Shown: one piece after another, positions 44,301-51,777 of the stretch | How positions within the stretch are numbered: position 1 is the stretch's first letter | Layout: every line of letters begins with the position of its first letter | NCBI GenBank assembly: GCA_035524095.1 | Contig: DATKPK010000162.1 | Span: forward strand, 1-52,703 | Length of the DNA: 52,703 nucleotides | Direction: 5' to 3' | Origin: DATJUF01 sp035524095 | Lineage (GTDB): Bacteria > Desulfobacterota > Binatia > Binatales > Binataceae | Notes under the pieces: model-generated | Told to the model about the DNA's origin: nothing | The model's input: the letters and a program-made list of their open reading frames with translations, nothing else | Database searches by the model: none | Position numbers and translations under genes: made by a program

Positions 44301-44490
44301 CCCTTCCGTGCGGCATAAGGCTGCGAGTGGCCCGCCTTAGAATCTGAGGCCTATCACGTTGCTTGACGGCGCTCACGAGAGTTTGCCAACGCTCCGACTG
44401 ACTCTGACTGTAATATCCAATTCATAAATCGGTAACGCAGAGGCCGTATCGATTCGTCCATCGTAAAGATGTTGCGAGCAGGATGCGGCG

Positions 44491-46074
44491 ATGGTGAATA
44501 GTCAGTTAGTAATGCCTGCGGATGACACTGTGGTTCCGGAACGGTACGCTTACACGATGCGTCTAGCCGCGATCGATGTCGGTTCCAACTCAGTCCATAT
44601 GCTGATCGCCGACGTCAACCGCAAAGGTGATATCGACGTGGTCGATCGCGCCAAGGAAATGGTGCGGCTCGGGCGCAAATCGTTTATCACCGGACGGCTG
44701 ACCGAAGAATCGATGGAGCTGACCGTGCGTTCGCTGAGCTATTTCAAGCGGCTGCTCAAGATTCGGCGAGTGAATAGGATGCGCGCGGTGGCGACCAGTG
44801 CAGTGCGCGAGGCCAAGAATCGGGAAGCTTTCATCGAGCGAATCAGGCATGAGACCGGGATCACGCTCCAGGTGATACCCGGTGAAGAGGAGGCCCGCCT
44901 GATTTTTCGCGCGGCGGGGCATGCACTCGGGCTCGAAGGCGGACCTCATCTGCTGGTGGACGTGGGCGGCGGCAGTGTCGAATTGGTCCTAGTCAAGGAT
45001 GGGCAGCCGCTGTGGATGCATAGCGTAAAGCTCGGCGTGGCACGGCTGAGTGAGCAGTTTCTCACTGATGATCCGCCGACCGCAGCGCAACGCAAGCGAC
45101 TGGAAAAGCATCTCGAGGGCGAGATTGGCGAATTGATGCGCATGGCCCGGAAGGCTGGAGTGGTCGACGCGATCGGAACTTCGGGCACGATCAATACATT
45201 GGTCGCGATGGCGCGGGCGTCGCGCGGCGAGGAAATCGGGCGGTTGCATGGAGCGAGCGCGTCCGCCGACGAGATCGCACGGATCAGCCGGGAGATCTGC
45301 GAGGTTGATACGGCGGTGCGGATTGATCTGCCGGGAATCGACGCCAAGCGCTCCGACCTGATGCCGGCGGCCGGTCTACTGGCCGACTATGTAATTCGAC
45401 GGAGCGAGGCGGCGGAACTGATCGCGTGTACCTGGGCGATGCGCGAGGGGCTGCTGCTAGAGCTAGCGGGGGTCGACGATCGGAGCGGATCAGTCGAAGT
45501 ACGGGGGCAATCGGTCGAGGCACTCGCGCGGCACTTCAATGGCGCGAATGAACATGGAAAGACCGTCGCGCGGCTCGCGACTGCCCTTTTCGATGGAACG
45601 GCGTCAGTGCTGGAGTTGCCGCTGAATGCGCGTGAGCTATTGGAATATGCCTCGCTGCTGCACGATATCGGCCATTCGATTGATCACGACCGGCACAATC
45701 GCCATTCGTATTACCTGATTAAAAATGGCGAGCTGCTGGGTTTCACGCCGAGCGAAATCGAGATGATTGCGCAGGTCGCGAGAGGCCATCGCAAGCAGGC
45801 TCCGTCGGTAGATGAGCCGGAATTGCGGGCGTTGGGGACGGGAAAACGTAAAGTGGTGCGGGCGCTCGCGGCTATAATTCGGGTCGCGGACGCACTCGAC
45901 CGCAGCCATTTCGGAGTCGTCAAGGGGCTGCGGGTCATCTACACGCCGGAGCGGCTGACAATCGCGGTGAGCGCTAACGGCGATAAGCCCGATCTTGAGT
46001 TGTGGACCTGCGAACGGCGGACGGAATTGCTGGCGAAACTGATGGATCGGCGGGTGGTACTGGCGCAGCAATAG
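44491..46074 (+). CDS. Ppx/GppA exopolyphosphatase/guanosine pentaphosphatase with HD domain
   Basis: The 527-residue protein has the Ppx/GppA fold: RLAAIDVGSNSVHMLIADV (first phosphate loop), ATSAVREAKNREAF, the catalytic-Glu region IPGEEEARLIFRAAG, and LLVDVGGGSVELVLV (second loop). An HD-type metal domain follows with LLHDIGHSIDHDRHNRHSYYLI (from residue 389). Ppx releases phosphate from polyphosphate ends and GppA converts pppGpp; a C-terminal HD domain is usual in the longer Ppx forms. AGGA lies 7 nt before ATG 44491; the homology starts at Met23 (44557), another possible start. It is the central enzyme of the polyphosphate cluster, followed by the CHAD gene after 63 nt. Confidence 0.93.
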   Translation: MVNSQLVMPADDTVVPERYAYTMRLAAIDVGSNSVHMLIADVNRKGDIDVVDRAKEMVRLGRKSFITGRLTEESMELTVRSLSYFKRLLKIRRVNRMRAVATSAVREAKNREAFIERIRHETGITLQVIPGEEEARLIFRAAGHALGLEGGPHLLVDVGGGSVELVLVKDGQPLWMHSVKLGVARLSEQFLTDDPPTAAQRKRLEKHLEGEIGELMRMARKAGVVDAIGTSGTINTLVAMARASRGEEIGRLHGASASADEIARISREICEVDTAVRIDLPGIDAKRSDLMPAAGLLADYVIRRSEAAELIACTWAMREGLLLELAGVDDRSGSVEVRGQSVEALARHFNGANEHGKTVARLATALFDGTASVLELPLNARELLEYASLLHDIGHSIDHDRHNRHSYYLIKNGELLGFTPSEIEMIAQVARGHRKQAPSVDEPELRALGTGKRKVVRALAAIIRVADALDRSHFGVVKGLRVIYTPERLTIAVSANGDKPDLELWTCERRTELLAKLMDRRVVLAQQ

Positions 46075-46137
46075 GGGGTGGCGGCGCTGGTTTTGACATC
46101 AGAGAGTCATGCTATAGTCATCGTCACGTAACGATAC

Positions 46138-47271
46138 GTGGCCGAACAAATTACAGAAATTCCAGCCGACGCGACGTCCCAAGAGCCTTCCCAGACTGGA
46201 GCGGCGCATCGTCCACCCAAGATTGTGATCGCGCCGGAGGCAGATCTCAGGACGGCGGCGGTGAAGGCGATGCGCGACGGAATTGCGCTCGTATGTTTCC
46301 ATGAGGAGGCGGCGCTGCTCGGCGAAGTTGAACCGCTCCATCAGATGCGGGTGTCGTCACGGCGATTGCGGGCCGCCGTCGAAGTGTTCGCGGGAGTGAT
46401 GCACGGAGCGCGCGTAAACGTCTATCGGCGCGACCTGCGATGGGTCGGGCAAGTGGCGGGCGCTGTGCGCGATTGTGATATTACAGCGGCGTTAATCAAA
46501 GAGCAGTCGGTGCGGATCGAGGCGGCGATGGCGGCGGAGCTTGAGCCAGTCTATGAGCGGCTCATGTCGATGCGTGAGATGGCGCGCGTGGGGCTGGCGT
46601 CGATGACGCGTTCGCGCCGCTATCGCATCCTCGGCGAACGGCTGATGAATCCGCTACTACGGCGCGTAGTGCCGGAAACGACGGTTGGCGAATACGCACC
46701 GAGTCTGATTGGACCGATCGCGCGGAAGGCGCGCAAGGCCGGCAAACGAATCGCAGCGGAGGCGCCATCCGAGGCGTTTCATACTCTGCGCAAGCGAATC
46801 AAGCGTTTGCGTTATGCGTTTGAGATGTTGTCGGCCGGGGCTGGGCATCATCACCGGCACGCTATCGAGCGGCTTGAAGAGATGCAGGAGATGCTGGGAC
46901 AGCATCATGACGCTGTTGCGCTAGGAGTATGGCTGCGCGAACTCGCGAGTAATCCCGAGGCGCTGCCACCAGCGACGATGATGGCCGCGGGTGCGCTAAT
47001 CCAGGAACTTGGCCGGCATGAGGACAAGCTTAAAGAACAGAGCCTGAAGCGGTGGAAGCAGTTCAAGCGCGAAGGCGTGATCGGCGAGGCGCTGAAAGAG
47101 ATTTCGGGCGAAGCAGCCGGGCGCCGGCGCGAACGGCTTGAAGCGACCGCTAAGGCGCGCGTCGATCAGACGGATGCGGCCGAGTCGGCAGCTGAGGCGG
47201 GAGACGCTGCGCAGACCGAAGCATCGATCGCAGTTGCAAAGAATCCTACCGAGACGGAAGACGCAGCATGA
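46138..47271 (+). CDS. CHAD-domain protein (polyphosphate-binding)
   Basis: The 377-residue product starts at GTG 46138. The CHAD domain shows its two His/Lys-Arg repeats: HQMRVSSRRLRAAVEVF (about 68-84) and FHTLRKRIKRLRYAFEML (about 214-231), followed by LEEMQEMLGQHHDAVALGVWL. These basic helices bind polyphosphate. The last 60 residues are charged, Ala/Glu-rich and probably disordered. No ribosome site is evident for the GTG, so the first 40 residues are uncertain. It lies between Ppx and SixA, overlapping the latter by 4 nt (atga), so it should be translated together with it. Confidence 0.93.
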   Translation: MAEQITEIPADATSQEPSQTGAAHRPPKIVIAPEADLRTAAVKAMRDGIALVCFHEEAALLGEVEPLHQMRVSSRRLRAAVEVFAGVMHGARVNVYRRDLRWVGQVAGAVRDCDITAALIKEQSVRIEAAMAAELEPVYERLMSMREMARVGLASMTRSRRYRILGERLMNPLLRRVVPETTVGEYAPSLIGPIARKARKAGKRIAAEAPSEAFHTLRKRIKRLRYAFEMLSAGAGHHHRHAIERLEEMQEMLGQHHDAVALGVWLRELASNPEALPPATMMAAGALIQELGRHEDKLKEQSLKRWKQFKREGVIGEALKEISGEAAGRRRERLEATAKARVDQTDAAESAAEAGDAAQTEASIAVAKNPTETEDAA

Positions 47272-47777
47272 CGCTTTATGTACTACGCCATGCACTGGCA
47301 GAAGATCTGGCGGCGGACGCGGAAGACCACGATCGCGCGCTGACACAGGAAGGTTGCGATCATACGCGCGAAGCGGCGGCAGGTATGCGTGCGCTCGGGC
47401 TTAAATTCGACGTTATCCTGAGCAGCCCGAAGGTGCGAGCGGTCGAGACGGCCTCGCTCGTAGCGGCTGCGTACGATAAACAGCCGGCGCCTGAGCTTAT
47501 ACAGGTGTTAGGGGATGCAACCCCGATCGAACACGCAGTAGCGGCCATCGCACCATATCTAATGCTCAAGCACGTGCTGATCGTCGGACATGAGCCGCAG
47601 CTGAGTGCGATCTGCTCGCTGATCCTGACCGGCAAGCCAGATCTCCTGAAGATGAATTTGAAGAAGGGCGGTTGTGTGGCGCTAGAGCTACCGAACCGGT
47701 CCGATCGAACCGGGGCGCAGCTCTTGTGGATGATGACCCAGAAGCAACTGCGCAGGATTCGAAAAAAAGGGAACTAG
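47268..47777 (+). CDS. sixA: phosphohistidine phosphatase SixA
   Basis: The 169-residue histidine phosphatase begins TLYVLRHALAED, with the phospho-accepting His8 and Arg7, then SSPKVRAVETA (second Arg) and VLIVGHEPQLS with the other catalytic His, and KGGCVALELP. The short form without the insertion of cofactor-dependent mutases is SixA. It removes phosphate from phosphohistidine in HPt or PTS proteins; small phosphoesters are also possible. ATG overlaps the CHAD stop codon, so the two are coupled. CHAD next to SixA is consistent with phosphate metabolism. Confidence 0.93.
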   Translation: MTLYVLRHALAEDLAADAEDHDRALTQEGCDHTREAAAGMRALGLKFDVILSSPKVRAVETASLVAAAYDKQPAPELIQVLGDATPIEHAVAAIAPYLMLKHVLIVGHEPQLSAICSLILTGKPDLLKMNLKKGGCVALELPNRSDRTGAQLLWMMTQKQLRRIRKKGN

Positions 47778-47812
47778 GCTCGCGGGGCAGTCACATTGTC
47801 ACGCGAGGGCAA

Positions 47813-48730
47813 TCAAGAGGCGGCGCGCTGATCTGATGCTGCCGGGATCGCCACGCCCTCTTGGATACAGCTATTCGCTACGTCGGAGACGGTGGCGCGA
47901 TGCATGTCGCGCACCCATCGCAGATCGTCGAAGCGGCTGCCGCGATGCATCGAGCAGCGATCATCCCACATCACAAGGTCATGCAGGCGCCATCGATGGG
48001 TATAGACGAACTGCGGCTGCGTGGCGTGTGCGATCAGTTCGTCGATGAGAGCGCGGCCTTCGCTGTCAGGCATTCCGACGACGCGTCCAGCGTGTGAGGC
48101 GAGATAGAGCGTGCGGCGCCCGTTTTCGGGAAGCGTGCGGGCGAGCACCTGTGGCACTGCGGGCAGATTGTTACGCTCCTCTTCGGTGAAATTGGTGAAG
48201 CCTATCCGCGCGCGCGAAGTTACCAGGGAATGTTCGGCGACCAAGCCTTCGATGCGAGACTTGGTTGCGTTGGGTAAAGCATCATAAGCAGCGCGCATAT
48301 CGGCGAACTGAGTATGGCCGCCCAGTGGCGGAATCGCGCGAGCGTAGAGCAGCGAGGCGCGGGCCGGCAGGTACTTGAAGGAACTATCGGTATGCCAGAG
48401 GAGATTCCCGGCGCCGAGTCCGCGCAGGCGGCTGGTGTCGTGCCAGATTTCGTTGTGGCGGTTGAGGTTCGAGACGTCGGCGAGCTCGGGACGAATCCGC
48501 AGTTTACCCTGGTTGAGGGCGGCGATACTGATTTCTAGCGGACCAATATAGGAAGCAAACGCGAGATGCTGCTCTTCGGTGAGATTCTGATCTGGGAAAA
48601 TCAACACGGCGTAATCCCAGAAGGCCTGTTTGATAGCAGCGACATCGGAGTCGTCCAATGGCCGTGAGAGATCGACGTCGCCAATCTCAGCGGCGAAATG
48701 TTCGGTGACTGGGAAGATCGTAATCGCCAT
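47813..48730 (-). CDS. TauD/TfdA-family Fe(II)/2-oxoglutarate dioxygenase
   Basis: The 305-residue enzyme has the iron ligands His113 and Asp115 (LLWHTDSSF), the distal His262 (DDRCSMHRG) and the 2-oxoglutarate Arg278 (DMHRATV). The length and motif spacing fit the TauD/TfdA group, which hydroxylates sulfonates (taurine) or aryloxyalkanoates and so releases sulfite or phenols. The exact substrate cannot be told. It is the last gene of a run on the minus strand and is preceded by a 255-nt gap with a nested inverted repeat that may form a leader structure. It is convergent with sixA. Confidence 0.93.
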   Translation of the reverse strand: MAITIFPVTEHFAAEIGDVDLSRPLDDSDVAAIKQAFWDYAVLIFPDQNLTEEQHLAFASYIGPLEISIAALNQGKLRIRPELADVSNLNRHNEIWHDTSRLRGLGAGNLLWHTDSSFKYLPARASLLYARAIPPLGGHTQFADMRAAYDALPNATKSRIEGLVAEHSLVTSRARIGFTNFTEEERNNLPAVPQVLARTLPENGRRTLYLASHAGRVVGMPDSEGRALIDELIAHATQPQFVYTHRWRLHDLVMWDDRCSMHRGSRFDDLRWVRDMHRATVSDVANSCIQEGVAIPAASDQRAAS

Positions 48731-48843
48731 GATGCCTCGCCCGAGTTCAACGCCACATCGAATGTACTTTCAGATCGGGCGTGCCGAAAGCAAGAGGCGT
48801 CACAGGCGGCGGCGTGGACCGGCTGAGCAATGAACAAACGGAG

Positions 48844-48920
48844 TCTCCGGCGGCGCCCCGTTACGAAGAATCTCTCCGAGAATAAAGAGATGTATCTAAC
48901 CAGGAGCGTTGCGCCGGAGA
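48844..48920 (-). promoter_or_regulatory. possible structured leader upstream of the TauD-type gene
   Basis: On the minus strand, TCTCCGGCG (48920-48912) pairs with CGCCGGAGA (48852-48844), a perfect 9-bp outer stem. Inside it, ATCTCT (near 48890) pairs with AGAGAT (near 48874). Conserved-looking AACG occurs on both sides of the interior. It lies 114 nt before the gene. I match it to no riboswitch class. It could equally be an extended terminator for the upstream gene. Confidence 0.35.
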
Positions 48921-48985
48921 ATAAAGGTTCCTGAACCTGATAATCGGCACGAGTCACGATAAAGTAACGCTGCGTCGGCAGAATC

Positions 48986-49882
48986 CTAGTTTTTCGCGGT
49001 CTTGATGATTTGTGAACCGAAGAAGAGAAAGAAGTTGCTTGGGACCTCGATAGCGTCGTGATCATTTTCGGCGGTTTCGAGTGCCTTGACTGTGGTGATG
49101 CCGCTGCTGCCGTCAGCTGTGGGCCAGTCACTCTCATTTTCCACCAGAACAGGCAGCACCTGCCACCATTGCGCCTTTTTCTGCGACTGATCCTGGAAGA
49201 TCAGATGGCTATGGTTGGGCAGCGGGACGAAGATGTTGCCTGTCGGTGGACTCGGGGCCTTGCCGAGTGCGGCCAGGACCAGCGACAAGTCGACTGTGTC
49301 ACCATGCATCGTGCAGGAGCCGGGTGGGTCAGTTGGATTGGGGCATTGGACGGCAACCGCGGGGTGGGTCTCGAACGCTTCCGGCACTATGCCGAAATTA
49401 TCGACGAGAAAGGTGCCGAGGGCGGTACCGCATACTTCGCCCGGCACCGGATTCGATGGGCATGGAATGGCGTCGCTGGGATTGGTGTCGTCGGTGCTCG
49501 AGAAGAACGGTATTAAAACATAGAGTTTGTCGGTCGTCTTGACCAGTGCTCCAGTAGGGTCGATCGTCGGCGCATTCCCGGGCTGGCAAATCGGAATGTA
49601 CATTTCAGTCGGATCGGACTCCGCCACGATGGTGTTGAAATTTAAGTCCTCGCCGGGTTGATCGACGCAATCGAAATTCTCGGTGTAGGTGAAGAGAACG
49701 GCCTTGCCGTTGCCGAAGCCGAGCGTCTGATTTGGCCCCGGCGTTACGGGAGTGGGTGTAGCATCCCGCGAAGCTGCCATGTCCATGTCCCCCATAGCTG
49801 CCGTCCGTGCGATCGCGTGGCCGGATGCGATCGCGAAGATGAGTGCGGCACCGGTGGCGGCCGCGAATCCGTAGTTGCGCAT
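48986..49882 (-). CDS. secreted protein of unknown function, near ECF sigma locus
   Basis: The 298-residue product has a signal peptide (MRNYGFAAATGAALIFAIASGHAIA) and then a Met/Asp stretch (AAMGDMDMA). The mature part has six cysteines (in FDCVDQ, PICQPG, IPCPSN, EVCGTA, VQCPNP and GSCTMH), suited to three disulfides in the periplasm. Mixed beta-strand blocks such as LYVLIPFFSSTDD and GNIFVPLPNHSHLIFQD follow. I do not recognise a family. A ribosome-binding GGAGG lies close upstream of the ATG. It is encoded 253 nt downstream of the anti-sigma factor gene on the same strand, so it is a candidate target of that sigma factor. Confidence 0.8.
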   Translation of the reverse strand: MRNYGFAAATGAALIFAIASGHAIARTAAMGDMDMAASRDATPTPVTPGPNQTLGFGNGKAVLFTYTENFDCVDQPGEDLNFNTIVAESDPTEMYIPICQPGNAPTIDPTGALVKTTDKLYVLIPFFSSTDDTNPSDAIPCPSNPVPGEVCGTALGTFLVDNFGIVPEAFETHPAVAVQCPNPTDPPGSCTMHGDTVDLSLVLAALGKAPSPPTGNIFVPLPNHSHLIFQDQSQKKAQWWQVLPVLVENESDWPTADGSSGITTVKALETAENDHDAIEVPSNFFLFFGSQIIKTAKN

Positions 49883-50135
49883 GATTGTCCTCCACGATTT
49901 GCGCCTGCGCGCAGGTGAACTCGATCTAGCTACGGAAGATTTGCGGATTCGGATTGGCGGACTGTGAGGAGATGTCAGGCGTCGATACCAAACGAATTGC
50001 GATATAGAGGAAATGCGCAGTCGGGCGAGTGTCTATTAGCGATTAAGTGACCGGAATGGAGGCGACGAGCCGCATCGGCGGCGCATAGACGACACCCATA
50101 ATGAACTGAGTAGTCGTGGCGAAAGACTTTAACTA

Positions 50136-51014
50136 TTACCCCGGGGCGCCCTTGAGAAACATTGCGCCCGTTGGTTTGGAAACGCCGGGGATGGGCTCGA
50201 GCGTGACCGCGCTGAGCAGGACATGCTGGCCGGCCGGCGGCGGGGCGACTGCAGCGGTAATCGAGCCGGAGCCAGTGGTGTTGAACACGCCGGCGGGCGT
50301 GGGACCATTTTCCTTGGTGATCCACCAGAGCTCGTAGACCTTGCCCTGAGGAGTGGGCGGCAAGCCGCGAGCTTCGAGGGCGGCGGCGCGGCTGGATGAA
50401 CTAACCGCGACGATCGCGCTGGCTTTCGGCGCGGCGGGCAGCGGTCCGAGGCGGGTCAGCGTAACATCGGGCGTCAGAAGAACACGCTGGAGACGGTCGC
50501 GATTGGCGAGCCGATTTTGCATGATAGCCATTTGCACGCGGGCCTCGCTGACGGCGCTGCGTAGGTCAGCGATTTGTGCCTTTAGAAGAGATACTTGCGC
50601 GCGGACGGCGACGTTTTGCTGGTCGAGTTTGCTGCTAAGGAGGCCGGCGTAAACAGCGATTAGGATGGCGGCGGCCGCTGCGAAACCGGTAGCAGCGCGC
50701 CATCCGTTGATGCGGGCCGCCGGCGGGCGCTCAGTACCATTAGTGGTAGTGGCAGCCGGACGCGATGAAGGATCGGAAGAGGTGGCCTGGCCTTCGGCCG
50801 TGAGACGGGCTTCGAGGCGCGCCCAGATTCGATGGTTGGGGGCGGCCGGCTCGTCGGCCATCGGAATGGCGGCGGCAGCCGCACGGTAAGCCTGCAACTC
50901 GGCGGCGCAATCGTCGCAGGTACGCGCGTGATCCTCGACGATTGAAGCCTCGTCGGGTCCGAGTTGATCGATCGCGTGCAGCGGCAGCAATTGCTTTATT
51001 TCTTCGTGGTCCAT
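50136..51014 (-). CDS. anti-sigma factor (RskA-type, zinc-binding N-terminus)
   Basis: The 292-residue protein has the anti-sigma zinc motif His29-x3-Cys33-x2-Cys36 (DHARTCDDCA), a Pro/Ala-rich linker, one membrane helix (about 107-126), then a long coiled coil (128-170: SKLDQQNVAVRAQVSLLKAQIADL). A periplasmic RskA domain ends it (GKVYELWWITKENGPTPAGVF). It should hold the ECF sigma factor at the membrane until a periplasmic or redox signal triggers release. It is encoded 2 nt after the sigma factor stop, so the two are co-translated in fixed ratio. A secreted protein follows 253 nt downstream. Confidence 0.94.
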   Translation of the reverse strand: MDHEEIKQLLPLHAIDQLGPDEASIVEDHARTCDDCAAELQAYRAAAAAIPMADEPAAPNHRIWARLEARLTAEGQATSSDPSSRPAATTTNGTERPPAARINGWRAATGFAAAAAILIAVYAGLLSSKLDQQNVAVRAQVSLLKAQIADLRSAVSEARVQMAIMQNRLANRDRLQRVLLTPDVTLTRLGPLPAAPKASAIVAVSSSSRAAALEARGLPPTPQGKVYELWWITKENGPTPAGVFNTTGSGSITAAVAPPPAGQHVLLSAVTLEPIPGVSKPTGAMFLKGAPG

Positions 51015-51016
51015 CG

Positions 51017-51577
51017 CTAAAGCTGTCGCCCCGCGAGGGTTTTGCGCAGTTTTATCATGGCCGCGCGAATCCTGGTCTTGACCGTCCCGAGGGGGATGCC
51101 GAGCCGTTCAGCAATCTCAGTCTGCGAAAAATCTGAGTAATAGGCCATTTCCAACGCTGTCCGCTCGCGTTCATCGAGTTCGCCCAAGGCGGCGCGGACA
51201 ACATGCGCACGCTGGGAAAGCATCAGGCCGGTTGAAGGGCTATCGGCGGCTACCGGTCCAGGGTTATGGGGGAGCGGCCGGTCTGCGGATTTGCGCGCGC
51301 GCAGAAGATCGATAGCACGGCTGCGGGCAATCGTTATCAGCCATGCGGCGGCTGAGCCACGCGATGGGTCAAAGTCTTTGGCGGCACGCCATGCGCGCCA
51401 CAACGCTTCGGCAACAACGTCTTCGGCATCGGTTTCATTACCGACGATACGCCGCGACATCGCAGTGAGCACCCCGGAATAGCGGTTGCTTAGGGCGCGA
51501 AACGAATCTGGGTCGCCTGCGGCCATACCGGCGATCAATTCTGCGTCCGACGGCGTCTCGTGTGTGGCGTCAGCCAC
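51017..51577 (-). CDS. ECF-family RNA polymerase sigma factor (SigK-like)
   Basis: I place the start at GTG 51577, where AAGGAG is 8 nt upstream; the GTG at 51586 sits too close to that site. The 186-residue protein has region 2 (DAEDVVAEALWRAWRAAKDFDPSRGSAAAWLITIARSRAIDLLR) and region 4 (FSQTEIAERLGIPLGTVKTRIRAAMIKLRKTL, the -35 DNA-binding helix-turn-helix), without region 3, as in ECF factors. It lies directly before the anti-sigma gene. It should direct RNA polymerase to a small regulon that probably includes its own operon; the downstream secreted protein may be part of it. The arrangement matches SigK/RskA pairs. Confidence 0.95.
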   Translation of the reverse strand: MADATHETPSDAELIAGMAAGDPDSFRALSNRYSGVLTAMSRRIVGNETDAEDVVAEALWRAWRAAKDFDPSRGSAAAWLITIARSRAIDLLRARKSADRPLPHNPGPVAADSPSTGLMLSQRAHVVRAALGELDERERTALEMAYYSDFSQTEIAERLGIPLGTVKTRIRAAMIKLRKTLAGRQL

Positions 51578-51777
51578 TCCATGCACTCCTTATATACGCG
51601 GCAGCGAGTGTGGCAGATTGGCCCTCGGCACGAAAACGGAGCTTTGAGAGCAGAGCCTGACAGTTAACCACCCATGTGATGATGAGGCTGCGTCGGGGTC
51701 GTGAGAATTATGAGTGACGTGTAGAAACGGGGAATAGACCGAGACAAATCGTGATGAACGGAGAGTGTATCGGAATA

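Noticed and set aside
47778..47812. CTCGCG...CGCGAG stem between sixA and the TauD-type gene
   Set aside because: Only 6 bp with a 17-nt loop and no T tract; too weak to call a terminator.
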